Origin: Thalassolituus oleivorans MIL-1
Lineage (GTDB): Bacteria; Pseudomonadota; Gammaproteobacteria; Pseudomonadales; Oceanobacteraceae
Reading direction: 5' to 3'
Assembly (NCBI RefSeq): GCF_000355675.1
Contig: NC_020888.1
Coordinates: 3,856,329-3,920,328 of the forward strand
DNA: 64,000 nt
In this document: piece after piece, positions 39,913 through 49,916 of the stretch
How positions within the stretch are numbered: the stretch's first letter is position 1
How the letters are laid out: every line of letters begins with the position of its first letter
Program-made: the position numbers and the translations under genes
Notes under the pieces: model-generated
Told to the model about the DNA's origin: nothing
Database searches by the model: none
Seen by the model: the letters and a program-made list of their open reading frames with translations, nothing else

Positions 39913-40521
39913 GTGAACAATCCCATAGCAAACAACCCAACCGTTAAAGTTTGGGACCCTTTGGTCCGTATCTTTCACTGGTCGTTGGTTTTCTTTTTCT
40001 TTCTCGCGTATTTCACCGAAGACGATTTTGAAACCATTCACACTTGGTCTGGTTATACCGTGGCAGCTCTGATCGGCTTCCGTATTGTTTGGGGGCTAAT
40101 CGGCACTCATCATGCGCGGTTCGGCGATTTCGTTGCGTCGCCAAGTACCATTTGGCGCTATGTCGTTGCCATCCCCGCAGGTAAAGCAAAACGCTACATC
40201 GGTCATAACCCTGCCGGTGGCGCTATGGTCATCGCCCTGATTCTGTCCTTGGCGGGCACGACCCTTTTTGGCATGGCGCTTTACGGAGCCGATGAACAAG
40301 CAGGGCCGTTAGCAGGCACTTGGATTGCAACATTCGACGAACACACGCTGAAAGAAATCCATGAATTCTTCGCCAACTTCACCTTAGCCTTGGTCGGCTT
40401 ACACGTTGCAGGTGTGATTTTTAGTAGCTTTCATCATCGCGAAAACTTGCCCCGCTCTATGGTGACTGGCCGCAAAGAATCCCGCGCTGATGATGTAAAT
40501 ACCTCACGTAAAAACAGCTGA
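39913..40521 (+). CDS. Cytochrome b561-family membrane protein
   Basis: The chosen GTG at 39913 (behind TGGAG) gives about 202 residues; an in-frame GTG at 39865 lacks a ribosome site. Four membrane helices carry the His residues that ligate b-type hemes: VRIFHWSLVF, HTWSGYTVAALIGFR, LKEIHEFFANF and LVGLHVAGVIF. The family moves electrons across the inner membrane between quinol and c-type partners. The next two genes encode soluble c-type cytochromes, so the set forms a quinol-to-periplasm chain like the b561/DHC/SHP clusters of Shewanella and Rhodobacter sphaeroides. Confidence 0.9.
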   Translation: MNNPIANNPTVKVWDPLVRIFHWSLVFFFFLAYFTEDDFETIHTWSGYTVAALIGFRIVWGLIGTHHARFGDFVASPSTIWRYVVAIPAGKAKRYIGHNPAGGAMVIALILSLAGTTLFGMALYGADEQAGPLAGTWIATFDEHTLKEIHEFFANFTLALVGLHVAGVIFSSFHHRENLPRSMVTGRKESRADDVNTSRKNS

Positions 40522-40531
40522 GACAAACCTA

Positions 40532-40936
40532 ATGAAATCCATCACTCAGATCATTGCACTCGTCGGGCTAATGCTTAGCCCACTCGCAAGTCATTGCGTA
40601 CTAGCGGATGCGACAACGCAATTGCAAACACTCGCGGCAACGGGTTCAGGCCCCTTCAGTGCCAGCGCTGGAGAAGCATTTTGGAATCAATCCTTTTCCA
40701 ATGGTGGCGAACAGCGCAGTTGCACCACGTGCCACGGCAAAGACCCTGCACAATCAGGCAAACACCAAAAAACCGGCAGAAGCATTGCTCCTATGGCGGT
40801 GAGTGCGAACCCAGAACGCTTCGCTGATCGCACCAAAACCGAAAAGTGGTTCTTACGCAACTGCAAATGGACGCTAGGACGAGAATGCACTGCCCAAGAA
40901 AAAGGCGATGTCATCACTTGGCTAAATCAGTATTAA
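40532..40936 (+). CDS. SHP-like monoheme cytochrome c (DUF1924)
   Basis: The 134-residue protein has a signal peptide (about 1-25, ending HCVLA) and one heme c site, CTTCHGKDPAQ, at about residues 64-68. The rest, including IAPMAVSANPERFADRTKTE, WFLRNCKW and GRECTAQEKGDVITWLNQY, matches DUF1924, which contains the sphaeroides heme protein. SHP has an unusual heme with an Asn ligand that binds oxygen or NO in the reduced form. I infer a periplasmic electron-transfer or ligand-binding role fed by the diheme cytochrome next to it. Confidence 0.88.
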   Translation: MKSITQIIALVGLMLSPLASHCVLADATTQLQTLAATGSGPFSASAGEAFWNQSFSNGGEQRSCTTCHGKDPAQSGKHQKTGRSIAPMAVSANPERFADRTKTEKWFLRNCKWTLGRECTAQEKGDVITWLNQY

Positions 40937-40949
40937 TCGAGAGAGAACA

Positions 40950-41612
40950 ATGAAACCAATACTTAACACTCTGCGCTATACCACCGGTATCTTGATGCTC
41001 GGCGGTGCTTTAACCCTAGGGCTGTATGGACTCAGTTCCATCAATAATCTGTCATTTGCGGATGAAGACGATGATGACCACGAACGCAGTAATCGCTACA
41101 GCGAAACAAGCGAGAAACGTTATAACCAAGAGGGCAGTTACAAAAAGGAGGGAAGCAGTAAAAATATAGAACCGACGCCAACGCCAGGCACGACGACTGC
41201 TGATGCTGCGGCTTATAAAGCGGAATGCGGCAGCTGCCACATTGCCTACCCAGCACACTTCCTCCCAGCTCGTAGTTGGCACGCCATTATGACAACACTG
41301 GATGATCACTATGGCGACGATGCCACGGTTAGCGATACAGCCCAGGCAAATATTTTGGCCTATCTCAGCGCTCACAGCGCGAGTAACCATAGCCGTATGA
41401 TGGCCAGTATTCGCGACAGTGTAACTCCCATGCGCATTACAGAACTGCCATACTACAAGCGCAAACACCGCGAAGTACCAGAGCGTTTAGTACAAGGTAA
41501 CCCAGAAGTCAGATCGTTCAGTCAGTGTGATAGCTGCCACAAAAACGCCGCAAAAGGAAAATTCGATGAAGATAACGTGGTTATTCCTGGCTATGGCCGT
41601 TGGGACGATTAA
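40950..41612 (+). CDS. Diheme cytochrome c
   Basis: The 220-residue protein has an N-terminal membrane/signal segment (about 8-30) and an acidic, low-complexity stretch (DEDDDDHERSNRYSETSEKR). It has two heme c motifs, CGSCH (about residue 92) and CDSCH (about 192). HFLPARSWHAIMTTLDDHYG is typical of the DHC family that donates electrons to SHP. The gene overlaps the following PepSY gene by 47 bases. It is likely periplasmic and membrane tethered. Confidence 0.9.
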   Translation: MKPILNTLRYTTGILMLGGALTLGLYGLSSINNLSFADEDDDDHERSNRYSETSEKRYNQEGSYKKEGSSKNIEPTPTPGTTTADAAAYKAECGSCHIAYPAHFLPARSWHAIMTTLDDHYGDDATVSDTAQANILAYLSAHSASNHSRMMASIRDSVTPMRITELPYYKRKHREVPERLVQGNPEVRSFSQCDSCHKNAAKGKFDEDNVVIPGYGRWDD

Positions 41613-41865
41613 TCCCGCATTTGCAGAAAAGCACCCAAACGCGGCACAGGTCAGGGCATGGGTAGAGCAGGGTGAGATACTATCACTTGAATCTATCCTG
41701 CAACTTACCCCGCTCGGTGGCGAACTTCTGGATGCCGAAGTCGAATGGGAAAAAGGCATGCTAACGTACGAGTTAAAGTGGCTGGATGCACAAGGACAAA
41801 GGCACGAAGCTTATGTCGATGCGCGTACCGGAAAAGTTATTAAAGTTGAGTCCGAGAACGATTGA
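41566..41865 (+). CDS. PepSY-domain periplasmic protein
   Basis: The ATG at 41566, behind AAAGGAAA, lies inside the end of the diheme cytochrome gene. It gives a 99-residue protein with signal MKITWLFLAMAVGTINPAFA, then a PepSY domain ending AYVDARTGKVIKVESEND. PepSY domains are found beside redox proteins and peptidases and may modulate them. Here the context suggests a small partner of the cytochrome chain or of the sensor kinase that follows. Confidence 0.85.
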   Translation: MKITWLFLAMAVGTINPAFAEKHPNAAQVRAWVEQGEILSLESILQLTPLGGELLDAEVEWEKGMLTYELKWLDAQGQRHEAYVDARTGKVIKVESEND

Positions 41866-41877
41866 GGCCAGCCAAAC

Positions 41878-42549
41878 GTGAAGCTCCTGCTAATTGAAGA
41901 TGACACACAACTGACCGATTCCTTGCAGCCCATACTGCGCCATGCAGGCTATGCCGTCGAGATTGCTCACGACGGCATAGAAGGTGAATTTATGGGCAAC
42001 GAACTGCAACCAGACCTCATCGTCTTGGACCTTGGCCTGCCTAAAAGAGGAGGTTTGGAAGTACTTACAAACTGGCGAGCGTCAGGAAATAAAACGCCAG
42101 TTCTAATTTTAACGGCCCGCGACTCTTGGCACGAACGTGTGCAAGGGCTAAAAGCTGGTGCCGATGATTACCTCGGCAAACCCTTTCACAGTCAAGAATT
42201 ACTAGCGCGCTTAGAAGCCATCAATCGTCGCCAAGTCGGTCAAGCCAGCAATCAACTGAGTTGGCGTGGAGTGAGTTTAGATTCCGAACGTCAACACGCA
42301 ACCACCAACGATGGCCGTGTTATCGAACTCACCGGTATTGAGTTTCGTTTGCTACGCTACTTGATGCTGCATCCCAATGACGTGCACTCGAAAACCCGCC
42401 TAAGCGAACATGTCTACGAAGAAGACCAGTTAAAAGACAGCAACGTGATGGAGGTTTACATCAATCGGCTGCGCCAATATTTTGGTAAAGACTTTATCGA
42501 AACCCGGCGCGGCCAAGGCTATCAGCTAGCACCTGAGTTAACGCCATGA
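41878..42549 (+). CDS. OmpR/QseB-type response regulator
   Basis: The 223-residue protein (GTG start at 41878) has a receiver domain with acidic residues E7, D8 and D9, phospho-acceptor Asp51 in DLIVLDLGLPKRGG, and Lys in DDYLGKPF. The C-terminal winged helix of the OmpR family follows (LTGIEFRLLRYLMLHPNDVH, VMEVYINRLRQYFGKDFIET). It overlaps the next kinase gene by four bases. It probably controls the cytochrome cluster it sits in, by context. Confidence 0.93.
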   Translation: MKLLLIEDDTQLTDSLQPILRHAGYAVEIAHDGIEGEFMGNELQPDLIVLDLGLPKRGGLEVLTNWRASGNKTPVLILTARDSWHERVQGLKAGADDYLGKPFHSQELLARLEAINRRQVGQASNQLSWRGVSLDSERQHATTNDGRVIELTGIEFRLLRYLMLHPNDVHSKTRLSEHVYEEDQLKDSNVMEVYINRLRQYFGKDFIETRRGQGYQLAPELTP

Positions 42550-43910
42550 TTTCGTTACAGCAGCAGCTAAGACGCCAATGGCTGATCACTATTTTGCTCA
42601 TCATGCTGCCGCTACTGTTATTAGCCGATTTTGGCGTGCGTCAGCTCGTCACCGATACCGTCATGAGCCGCTTACAGCATGATGCCGACAGTCTTATCGC
42701 GGCATTAAGCCACAATGAGAATGGAGAATGGCAACTCGACGACAGCCATCTCGGTACCTTGTATCAACGCGTGTATTCCGGCCACTATTTTGCCATTCGC
42801 GATGAGCACGGCACGGACTTGCGTAGCCGCTCGCTCTGGGACAAACAAGCGCCCGTTATTACCCTCACTTTTGGTGAACAACAAAAGTGGCAACAACTTG
42901 GTATTCAAGGCGATCAGCTCGCCGAACAATGGCTCAATTGGGCCAAAGGTATTCGGGTGCAAGACCACGATTTCACCATCTGGGTCGCCGAAGATATTAC
43001 TCCCCTGAACAACCAACTCAATCGCTACCGCATAGCTGCGATATCGCTATTGGCAATGGCCTTAGTCTCTTTAATGCTGATCCAGCGCTACCAGTTAAGC
43101 CGCGCCTTTGCGCGTCTGGAGCCATTGAAACAGCAACTACGCGCGCTGCGCTTTGGTGAAAGAGATGACTTAAATGCCGCTTCTGGGTTGTACCCACAAG
43201 AGGTGCAACCACTGGCCGAAGAAATCGACCGCTTGCTCAGCCTGCTACAGCAACGCGTAGGTCGTTCGCGCAATGCCTTGGGTAATCTTGCCCACGAAAT
43301 GAAGCGACCACTGCAACAACTGCAACTTCTGGCCGAACAACTGGATGCTTCGCATCAAATCGAGCAACGCGACGCACTATCACGCCTAAGTCGATTAGTA
43401 GAGCGCGAGTTAAAACGTGCGCGTATTGTTGGAATGTCATCCCCCGGACGCCAGCTCAAACTGGCCGAAGATCTACCACCATTGCTGCAAATACTTGGGC
43501 AACTGTATCCACAGGCGCGAATACATGCGGCCTACGACCAAGATGCCGTGCTACCGCAAGATCATGACGACCTACTCGAACTACTCGGCAATTTACTCGA
43601 CAACGCCTGCAAATACGCCGGTGGAGAGATCCAGCTCAGTATCGAAGCGTATCAACACCAAGACCAGGACGACCAAGCCGGTTGGCGAATACAAGTACGC
43701 GACCAAGGGCCGGGCATTGAACCGAATCAATGTAAGCACTTACTACAGCGCGGAATCCGTCTGGACGAGCACAGCGCTCAAGGCGATGGGCTTGGTTTAG
43801 CCATCGTCAGCGATATTGTCGACAGTTATCACGGCAGCCTTGAGCTTGCTGCAAACCGGCCGCATGGACTTAGCGTCGTTGTGACATTACCCACCGCAAC
43901 CGGTCGCTGA
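42546..43910 (+). CDS. QseC-like sensor histidine kinase
   Basis: The 454-residue membrane kinase has helices at about 12-30 and 160-178 around a periplasmic sensor domain. The phospho-acceptor His is about residue 250 in NLAHEMKRPLQQLQ. The ATPase has N box LLGNLLDNACKYA, DQGPGIEPNQ and GDGLGLAIVSDIV. It is translationally coupled (ATGA) to the response regulator. The signal is probably redox, oxygen or metal related, by neighbourhood only. Confidence 0.92.
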   Translation: MISLQQQLRRQWLITILLIMLPLLLLADFGVRQLVTDTVMSRLQHDADSLIAALSHNENGEWQLDDSHLGTLYQRVYSGHYFAIRDEHGTDLRSRSLWDKQAPVITLTFGEQQKWQQLGIQGDQLAEQWLNWAKGIRVQDHDFTIWVAEDITPLNNQLNRYRIAAISLLAMALVSLMLIQRYQLSRAFARLEPLKQQLRALRFGERDDLNAASGLYPQEVQPLAEEIDRLLSLLQQRVGRSRNALGNLAHEMKRPLQQLQLLAEQLDASHQIEQRDALSRLSRLVERELKRARIVGMSSPGRQLKLAEDLPPLLQILGQLYPQARIHAAYDQDAVLPQDHDDLLELLGNLLDNACKYAGGEIQLSIEAYQHQDQDDQAGWRIQVRDQGPGIEPNQCKHLLQRGIRLDEHSAQGDGLGLAIVSDIVDSYHGSLELAANRPHGLSVVVTLPTATGR

Positions 43911-43920
43911 TCGCTGTCGG

Positions 43921-44856
43921 TTAGAAATACCCCTCACGCTTTTTCTTTTCCATAGAGCCCGCTTGGTCAGCATCCAATAGCCGCCCCTGACGTTCACTGG
44001 TGCGTGCGGTCAACATTTCAGCAACAATGCCTTCAAGCGTTGTCGCACGACTTTCCACTGCGCCGGTTTGTGGATAACAACCCAAAGTGCGGAAGCGAAT
44101 CCAGCGCATTTGCAAAGATTCCAGCTCCTTAGGCGATAAATACGGACGCATGCGTTCATCATCTAGAGCAAGAATTTGACCGCTATCGTCATCGACCCAA
44201 CTGAGGCGTTCGGCAGCAAAATAGAGCGGTACTATGTCGATCTTCTCCTTGAGGATATACAACCAGATATCCAGCTCAGTCCAGTTCGAGAGCGGGAATA
44301 CGCGCACCGACTCGCCTTTTTTGATCTTACTGTTGTAGATCGACCAAAGCTCCGGGCGCTGCGCTTTCGGGTCCCAGACATGATTAGCACTGCGTACCGA
44401 GAACACACGTTCTTTGGCACGCGATTTTTCCTCATCGCGCCGGGCACCGCCCAACGCCGCATCAAAACCGTAATGGTCCACTGCCTGTTTCAACGCCGCC
44501 GTTTTCATTTGATCGTTGTACTTTACCGAGCCAGATTCAATCGGATGAACACCCTCCGCTAACGCCGCCTCATTAATATGAACATGCACCTGCAAATCGT
44601 GCTCTGCCGCTAGTCGATCACGGAAGCGTGCCATTTCGGCAAACTCCCACGTGGTATCAATATGCAGCAACGGGAAGGGCACTCGACCGGGATAAAATGC
44701 CTTACGCGCCAAATGCAGCATGACGGTAGAGTCTTTACCAATGGAATAGAACATACAGGGGTTATCAAACGCGGCTGCGACCTCACGAATAATGTGAATG
44801 GCTTCTGCTTCAAGCCACTGCAAATGCGTCATGCGTCTCTCAATAACATCAAGCAT
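43921..44856 (-). CDS. cysD: Sulfate adenylyltransferase subunit 2 (CysD) without CysN
   Basis: CysD forms APS from ATP and sulfate, normally driven by the GTPase CysN. The 311-residue protein matches the family throughout: [20 protein letters not shown], the PP-loop [57 protein letters not shown] and the end [20 protein letters not shown]. The ATG at 44856 has a perfect AGGAGG at 44863-44868 and overlaps the end of dabA by eight bases. No cysN is in the window on either side, which is unusual; its partner must be elsewhere or the protein has another use. Confidence 0.92.
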   Translation of the reverse strand: MLDVIERRMTHLQWLEAEAIHIIREVAAAFDNPCMFYSIGKDSTVMLHLARKAFYPGRVPFPLLHIDTTWEFAEMARFRDRLAAEHDLQVHVHINEAALAEGVHPIESGSVKYNDQMKTAALKQAVDHYGFDAALGGARRDEEKSRAKERVFSVRSANHVWDPKAQRPELWSIYNSKIKKGESVRVFPLSNWTELDIWLYILKEKIDIVPLYFAAERLSWVDDDSGQILALDDERMRPYLSPKELESLQMRWIRFRTLGCYPQTGAVESRATTLEGIVAEMLTARTSERQGRLLDADQAGSMEKKKREGYF

Positions 44857-47263
44857 TCCGAACCTCCTGCCAGCCGCTGGCTGTGTATTGTTTGCTGACC
44901 CCCTCATCGGTCAGATGGAAAATATAAAGCCACTGGTTGTCGACTAACTGCCGTACGTTGTCATGCTGACTAATGATGCTCGCGATGGCCTCTTGCGGAG
45001 CCTGAATATAAACACTCAAGCGTAAGGGTTCGTGCACCCACTGCTGTCCATCGTGCAGTGACTGCTGCGAAAGACCAATGCGCAAGTCACCGCCATTGCC
45101 TTCAAAAACACCAAGATTGCCACCCACGACGTTGTGCAGCACCTTGTTGCCACTGCCAAATTTCAGTGGATCGGTAACCGAGGCGTTGTATTGCATATTA
45201 ATCCAATGGGTAACGATCATAGGCGCGGTCATAATTTGCTCCAGTACGGCGAAGCCTTCATCGTCTTTGCTGTCATAGTCGTGCAAGAAGGCACGACCAT
45301 CAAAGTTCAGACCACGGGTACGCTGACGCGGTGCCACGATAAATGCACTATTACCTGCTAGCCCCCACTCAGGGCGAACTTCCGACCAATCGAGCGCGCG
45401 ACGCTGGATCGCCGCATCCAGTTTTTCTGGCTGATTAAAAAAGGCTTCATCGGCCAAACCTAAACCAACAGCACGCTCGCGCTGCGCTAACACAGTGGCA
45501 TCCTTGAGCCATTGCGTACCAAGCTCCGATACTTGGCCAAAACATTGGATATGATCCGTTGTGGTGTTGTGCAACGCAGCGATAAAACGAGTACTCGTCG
45601 GAATAACCCAGCCACGGTCGGCCAATGCGGCGCGTACACCTTGGTTGTTCAACAACTGGGCAAGAACCTGCACGTTCACCGCTCCGGTCTGGCCCCCACA
45701 AGCACCGCAATCCAACCCTGCGGCATGAGGATTGTTGGTGGTATGACTACCATGACCAACGAGCAACACCTCGGACGCGAACCGTTTGATACTCATGGCT
45801 TTCAGAATACCTTCGACCAAATCCGTTTTTTCCACCAGAGTTAAGCTCGGCTCCCCCTTCCACAAGGTCCACTCTCCAGTCACCGGCATATCATTCACCG
45901 GATGCGCCTCGGCACTGAGGCCAAAGGTTTTACGCAGCAATTTCGCGACATAACTCAAGCCCGCGGCTTCAACCATGCTGAATGACGTCACCGCCCCACG
46001 GCTAAAGTCAGACCACGCCGCATTGCTCTCTTGCTGCGCTCGACGACTTACCGCTAATGCTTGCGCCTTAAAACCGCCTTCACTCGCGCGTAAACCCGCC
46101 GCCAATAAACCCGGAAGTTGTGGCCGATTAAGATCAGTACCAACGGGGGTGTAGACTAAAGGGATGCCAAAAAAACCGGCAAAACCGAATGTCTGAATCT
46201 TGCTACTCTGCGCTTCGAATGCACGACGCATCACCTCGGAGCGCACATCAATGCAAAACACCGCCTGCAATTTAGGTTGTGGCGAGGCTGCTAACGGTTT
46301 TTGCAGAAGGATCTGCTGTTCCTCGCGCTGGCGCGCCAGTTCTGCCGCCCGCTGCCATATCCACAAGGGTTTCTGTAACTGCTGCTGTGATTCGATCAGT
46401 GAATTAATTTGTGGAAGCTGGCCGTACCACTGCTGTTGCAACAGTTGCGATGCCTGTTGATGCCGCCATTGCCAGTGACGCCAAAGCGCTAATTCCCAGC
46501 CCAACCGGATTGCAATGAGCTGCGGCAACGCATCGTCGCTGCCGCCATCCAAGTGCGACTGCCAACGCTCAAAAGCTAACCACGATGCCCAACCATTGAT
46601 GTCGAGTAGCAACGCATGGGTATAGGCTTCGATCTGCGCGGGTGTCGAAAAACCAAGCTCCTCCAAAGCAATCAAAATCAACGCTTGAGGGTCATCTGGC
46701 AACTCACGAAATGCCTTCGTCAAACCCGGCTCCCCCATCAGAATGGCAATACCTTGATCAACGCGGATCTGCCTTACCCAACTCAGGTATAAATTGTTGT
46801 GCGATTCATGACCTTGTTGCTGACAAAAGGCCGCACAGAACTGACTAATTTGATGAGTAATTTCATCTCGCCAAGCCATCTTATGCTGGCTATCGCGGGT
46901 ACTATCGAGCCAGTCGGATACGTTGTGCCAATGCGCTTGCTTGTTCGAGTGATTCAACGCCCGCAATAAAGTATCAATATCTTCAGGCGCGTTAGCCTCA
47001 GCCGCGGCAGCCAGCAAATCGATCTCACGAATCTGACTGCGCTGCCATAAACGCGCATAGTACTCTGCTGGCATCAGACAACGAATACGGCCCAGCGCTT
47101 CAAGCCGAGCGGCTACAGCAGGGAATGGCTGATCGCGCATCTCCCAAAGAGGATTCACTGCAATCAACTGATCAAGCGGCCATGTTGGCGCAACACGCTG
47201 TCCTGCCGCGTTCACCGCAGCCAAACGCGCCGCATATTCTGTAGAAACCGTCTGTGTTTTCAT
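44849..47263 (-). CDS. dabA: DabA, zinc-binding subunit of the DAB inorganic-carbon pump (DUF2309)
   Basis: DabA is a cytoplasmic carbonic-anhydrase-like protein that, with membrane subunit DabB, accumulates bicarbonate using the ion gradient. The 804-residue protein carries the likely zinc ligands Cys337 and Asp339 in [11 protein letters not shown], His504 in [16 protein letters not shown] and Cys519 in [12 protein letters not shown], matching the beta-CA-type site described for DabA. Its ATG overlaps the dabB stop (ATGA). Together with dabB it makes a complete DAB system, suggesting growth where carbon dioxide supply limits anaplerosis or autotrophy. Confidence 0.93.
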   Translation of the reverse strand: MKTQTVSTEYAARLAAVNAAGQRVAPTWPLDQLIAVNPLWEMRDQPFPAVAARLEALGRIRCLMPAEYYARLWQRSQIREIDLLAAAAEANAPEDIDTLLRALNHSNKQAHWHNVSDWLDSTRDSQHKMAWRDEITHQISQFCAAFCQQQGHESHNNLYLSWVRQIRVDQGIAILMGEPGLTKAFRELPDDPQALILIALEELGFSTPAQIEAYTHALLLDINGWASWLAFERWQSHLDGGSDDALPQLIAIRLGWELALWRHWQWRHQQASQLLQQQWYGQLPQINSLIESQQQLQKPLWIWQRAAELARQREEQQILLQKPLAASPQPKLQAVFCIDVRSEVMRRAFEAQSSKIQTFGFAGFFGIPLVYTPVGTDLNRPQLPGLLAAGLRASEGGFKAQALAVSRRAQQESNAAWSDFSRGAVTSFSMVEAAGLSYVAKLLRKTFGLSAEAHPVNDMPVTGEWTLWKGEPSLTLVEKTDLVEGILKAMSIKRFASEVLLVGHGSHTTNNPHAAGLDCGACGGQTGAVNVQVLAQLLNNQGVRAALADRGWVIPTSTRFIAALHNTTTDHIQCFGQVSELGTQWLKDATVLAQRERAVGLGLADEAFFNQPEKLDAAIQRRALDWSEVRPEWGLAGNSAFIVAPRQRTRGLNFDGRAFLHDYDSKDDEGFAVLEQIMTAPMIVTHWINMQYNASVTDPLKFGSGNKVLHNVVGGNLGVFEGNGGDLRIGLSQQSLHDGQQWVHEPLRLSVYIQAPQEAIASIISQHDNVRQLVDNQWLYIFHLTDEGVSKQYTASGWQEVRNA

Positions 47264-48903
47264 GACAATTGCTCCGTACGACCCTTAGCCGCCAGTAGTT
47301 GTTGTGCTAATTGTTCAGAATTTTGCATAGGTGCCAGTTTAGGATTGGCGCGCACAGGTAAACGCGCTGGCCATAGGCGCAAGGTAATACGGGTAAACCA
47401 TTCGTCTAAATAGAAACCGGCAAATAAGGCGACCGATAACCGCTGCATCGACGGCCAATGCGAACGCCAGCGCAGCAGCCACCAAGTTACAAACAAGACT
47501 AAGAACAACCCAGACGCCCACCAATCTGCCGCACTGAAAAGTTCAGGCCGCACGGTCTCGCCCAAATTGCCCGCAAGAGGCTGCATCAAGACTTTAAGCA
47601 GGCTGTAAGCCAGCGCTAATGAAACGGCCAAAGTGAGTGATCGCAACCAAACAGCGGAAAAGATCGATCCCTGACCGCTCTGTGCCAGAAAAGCCGTCAA
47701 CGCCAGAGCCAAGAGTAACCAGCTGCTGAGTAACTGCGAGACAGGATGTAAATATGCCGACAACCAAGCCGCGCCAACGACGACAGCCGTTGCCGGAACA
47801 ACCACGACAAACCATTGGCGCAACCCAGGCGGCGGTGAAACAAGTAACGATTGCTGAATATGTTGCTGCACGGCCGAGCCGGAACTGAGAAATGCCCAAG
47901 CCTTATATGACGAATGAGCGAGTAGATGCAGTAACGCTAGCTCCACCAAACCCAGTGCACACTCAAGTAGCATCAGTCCCATTTGCGCACTCGTCGACCA
48001 AGCCAGCCGTACTTTGACACTGATACGGGTGGTCATAATCAAGGCCGCTAATACTGTGGTTAAACCTGCAACGACCAGCACTAACCACTGCGCCGCAGCC
48101 ACCTGTAAGAACAGAGGGGCAAAAAGAATCAATAAGAAACCACCTAAGTTGATCACCCCAGCATGTAGCAGGGCAGATACTGGTGTAGGCGCTTCCACGA
48201 CTTGAATCAACCAGCCATGAACCGGTAACTGAGCGCACTTAATCAGAGCTGTTAGGGCAATCAGTACAGCGGCGATCTGCTCGCTCAAATTGAGTTGAGC
48301 CGGAGCCTGATACGCGGCCAAAATCGTATCGATATGAGCACTACCATGCTGTTGCCAGAGCAAATAAAAAGCGGTTAACAACGAGGCTTCTGCCACTCGT
48401 GCCAGTAAGAATTTTTTATGTGCCGCCAGCGCTGCTCGAGGGCGATCGGGGTAAAACATCAATAACTGATGTAAGGCTAGGCTTATTGCAATCCAACCCA
48501 GCACGAACAGTAGAAGATGATTGCTGATAAACACCAGCGCAACCGCCGCGAGCGTGAGCAACAGCCAGCGTAGATAACGGCCAAAGCCGGGCTCTGCGGC
48601 AAGATAGCGGTACGAGAATTTAACCACCACCAGAGCCATTACACTTAACAGCACCAGTAAGGTTAGCCGCAGAGGAGAATCACTGAACCAATGCAGATCC
48701 GCGTCAGGAAGCATAAAGGATGAGGCAACAGCGGTGAGTGTGAATACGGCAACGAGTTGCACCGCACGCCAAGCAAAACGCCAACGCTGGTGATCGTTTA
48801 AAGCAAAGCGCCGGGTCTGCAAACCGGCAGGCATGGCGGCCAATATCAGTGTTAGCGGGATCGCCGCCAACACCGTGGCCATCAGCAGAGAGGAAATACT
48901 CAT
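47260..48903 (-). CDS. dabB: DabB, NuoL-like membrane subunit of the DAB inorganic-carbon pump
   Basis: The 547-residue protein (ATG at 48903) is a polytopic membrane protein of the proton-translocating NuoL/MrpA family. It has about 13 helices and the conserved segment ALIKCAQLPVHGWLIQVVEA, followed by PTPVSALLHAGVINLGGFLL. No other complex I subunits are nearby, and it is followed at once by dabA. This is the two-gene arrangement of DAB operons, so I call it DabB rather than a complex I subunit. A TTG in frame at 48912 is a less likely start. A LysR gene is divergent 113 bases away. Confidence 0.93.
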   Translation of the reverse strand: MSISSLLMATVLAAIPLTLILAAMPAGLQTRRFALNDHQRWRFAWRAVQLVAVFTLTAVASSFMLPDADLHWFSDSPLRLTLLVLLSVMALVVVKFSYRYLAAEPGFGRYLRWLLLTLAAVALVFISNHLLLFVLGWIAISLALHQLLMFYPDRPRAALAAHKKFLLARVAEASLLTAFYLLWQQHGSAHIDTILAAYQAPAQLNLSEQIAAVLIALTALIKCAQLPVHGWLIQVVEAPTPVSALLHAGVINLGGFLLILFAPLFLQVAAAQWLVLVVAGLTTVLAALIMTTRISVKVRLAWSTSAQMGLMLLECALGLVELALLHLLAHSSYKAWAFLSSGSAVQQHIQQSLLVSPPPGLRQWFVVVVPATAVVVGAAWLSAYLHPVSQLLSSWLLLALALTAFLAQSGQGSIFSAVWLRSLTLAVSLALAYSLLKVLMQPLAGNLGETVRPELFSAADWWASGLFLVLFVTWWLLRWRSHWPSMQRLSVALFAGFYLDEWFTRITLRLWPARLPVRANPKLAPMQNSEQLAQQLLAAKGRTEQLS

Positions 48904-49015
48904 GGTACGCAACCTCTGGTTATGGGATTAGGTGTGCGTTCAGTATCTCTGCGCTGGTCATTGCAAGTAAAATAGATATAAACTCATAATTCATTCACTT
49001 TTTGAGAACGATTGA

Positions 49016-49897
49016 GTGAGCCGCCTAAATTATCATCATCTTCATTACTTCTGGCGCGTCGCCACCCTAGGCAACCTGACGGAAGCCGCGCGCCAGCTGC
49101 ATGTGTCGCAGTCGGCACTGTCTGCGCAAATCCGCGCGTTAGAAGAGAGTATGGAAACGAAATTGTTTGAACGTAGCGGTCGCCGACTAGTGCTGACGGC
49201 CACAGGGCAGCGAGTGCTAGGCTATGCCAACGACATTTTTAGCCGCGGTGAAGAACTCGAATCATTACTGCGCCATGGCGTAGAACCGGAATATCAGCAG
49301 CTGCGTATTGGTGTGTTATCTACTATGTCGCGTAACTTTATCGAGGGATTTATAGCGCCCTTAATCAATCAACCTAAAGTTCGCTTTAGTCTGCATGCGC
49401 GCGGCATGGCCAATTTGTTAAATGGCTTGGCGAATCATCAATTTGATCTGATTCTTACCAACAGCAACGTTACTGCTGATGATCAGGATACGCTGTGGCA
49501 AAGCCAATTATTGGCGCGCCAACCACTCGCCGTGGTTGGGCCTAAAGGGCAAAAGCCGACGACTAGCTTTCCGCAAGGTTATACGGGAAAGCGCTGGGTG
49601 CTACCGACCACACGAACGGAATTACGTACCGCTTTCGATGGTTTTTGTAGCCGCTGGAATTACGATCCTGATGTACAAGCAGAAGCCGATGACATGGCCA
49701 TGTTGCGTCTGCTGGCACGAGACACAGGCGCATTGACGGTACTGCCGCCGGTGGTGGTAAAAGATGAAATAGCCCGAGGCACATTGCAAGAATTTATGAC
49801 CCTGCCAAATGTGTACGAGAGCTTTTATGCGGTAACCGTTAAGCGCCAATTTGTATCGCCGGTGCTAACTGAATTACTCGCACAGCATAGCGGTTAA
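49016..49897 (+). CDS. LysR-family regulator divergent to the dab operon
   Basis: The 293-residue regulator (GTG start) has its helix-turn-helix at about 18-38 (NLTEAARQLHVSQSALSAQI), then a LysR effector domain. The start SRLNYHHLHYFWRVATLGN is characteristic of the NhaR-like branch, which responds to ions. Its divergent position next to dabB-dabA suggests it controls inorganic-carbon uptake. The short 112-base intergenic region should hold both promoters and its operator. Inducer unknown. Confidence 0.9.
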   Translation: MSRLNYHHLHYFWRVATLGNLTEAARQLHVSQSALSAQIRALEESMETKLFERSGRRLVLTATGQRVLGYANDIFSRGEELESLLRHGVEPEYQQLRIGVLSTMSRNFIEGFIAPLINQPKVRFSLHARGMANLLNGLANHQFDLILTNSNVTADDQDTLWQSQLLARQPLAVVGPKGQKPTTSFPQGYTGKRWVLPTTRTELRTAFDGFCSRWNYDPDVQAEADDMAMLRLLARDTGALTVLPPVVVKDEIARGTLQEFMTLPNVYESFYAVTVKRQFVSPVLTELLAQHSG

Positions 49898-49916
49898 TAG
49901 ACAATTTTCGTTGCTA

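Noticed and set aside
47260..48903. Complex I subunit NuoL
   Set aside because: No other nuo genes; the immediate overlap with the DUF2309 gene fits DabB.
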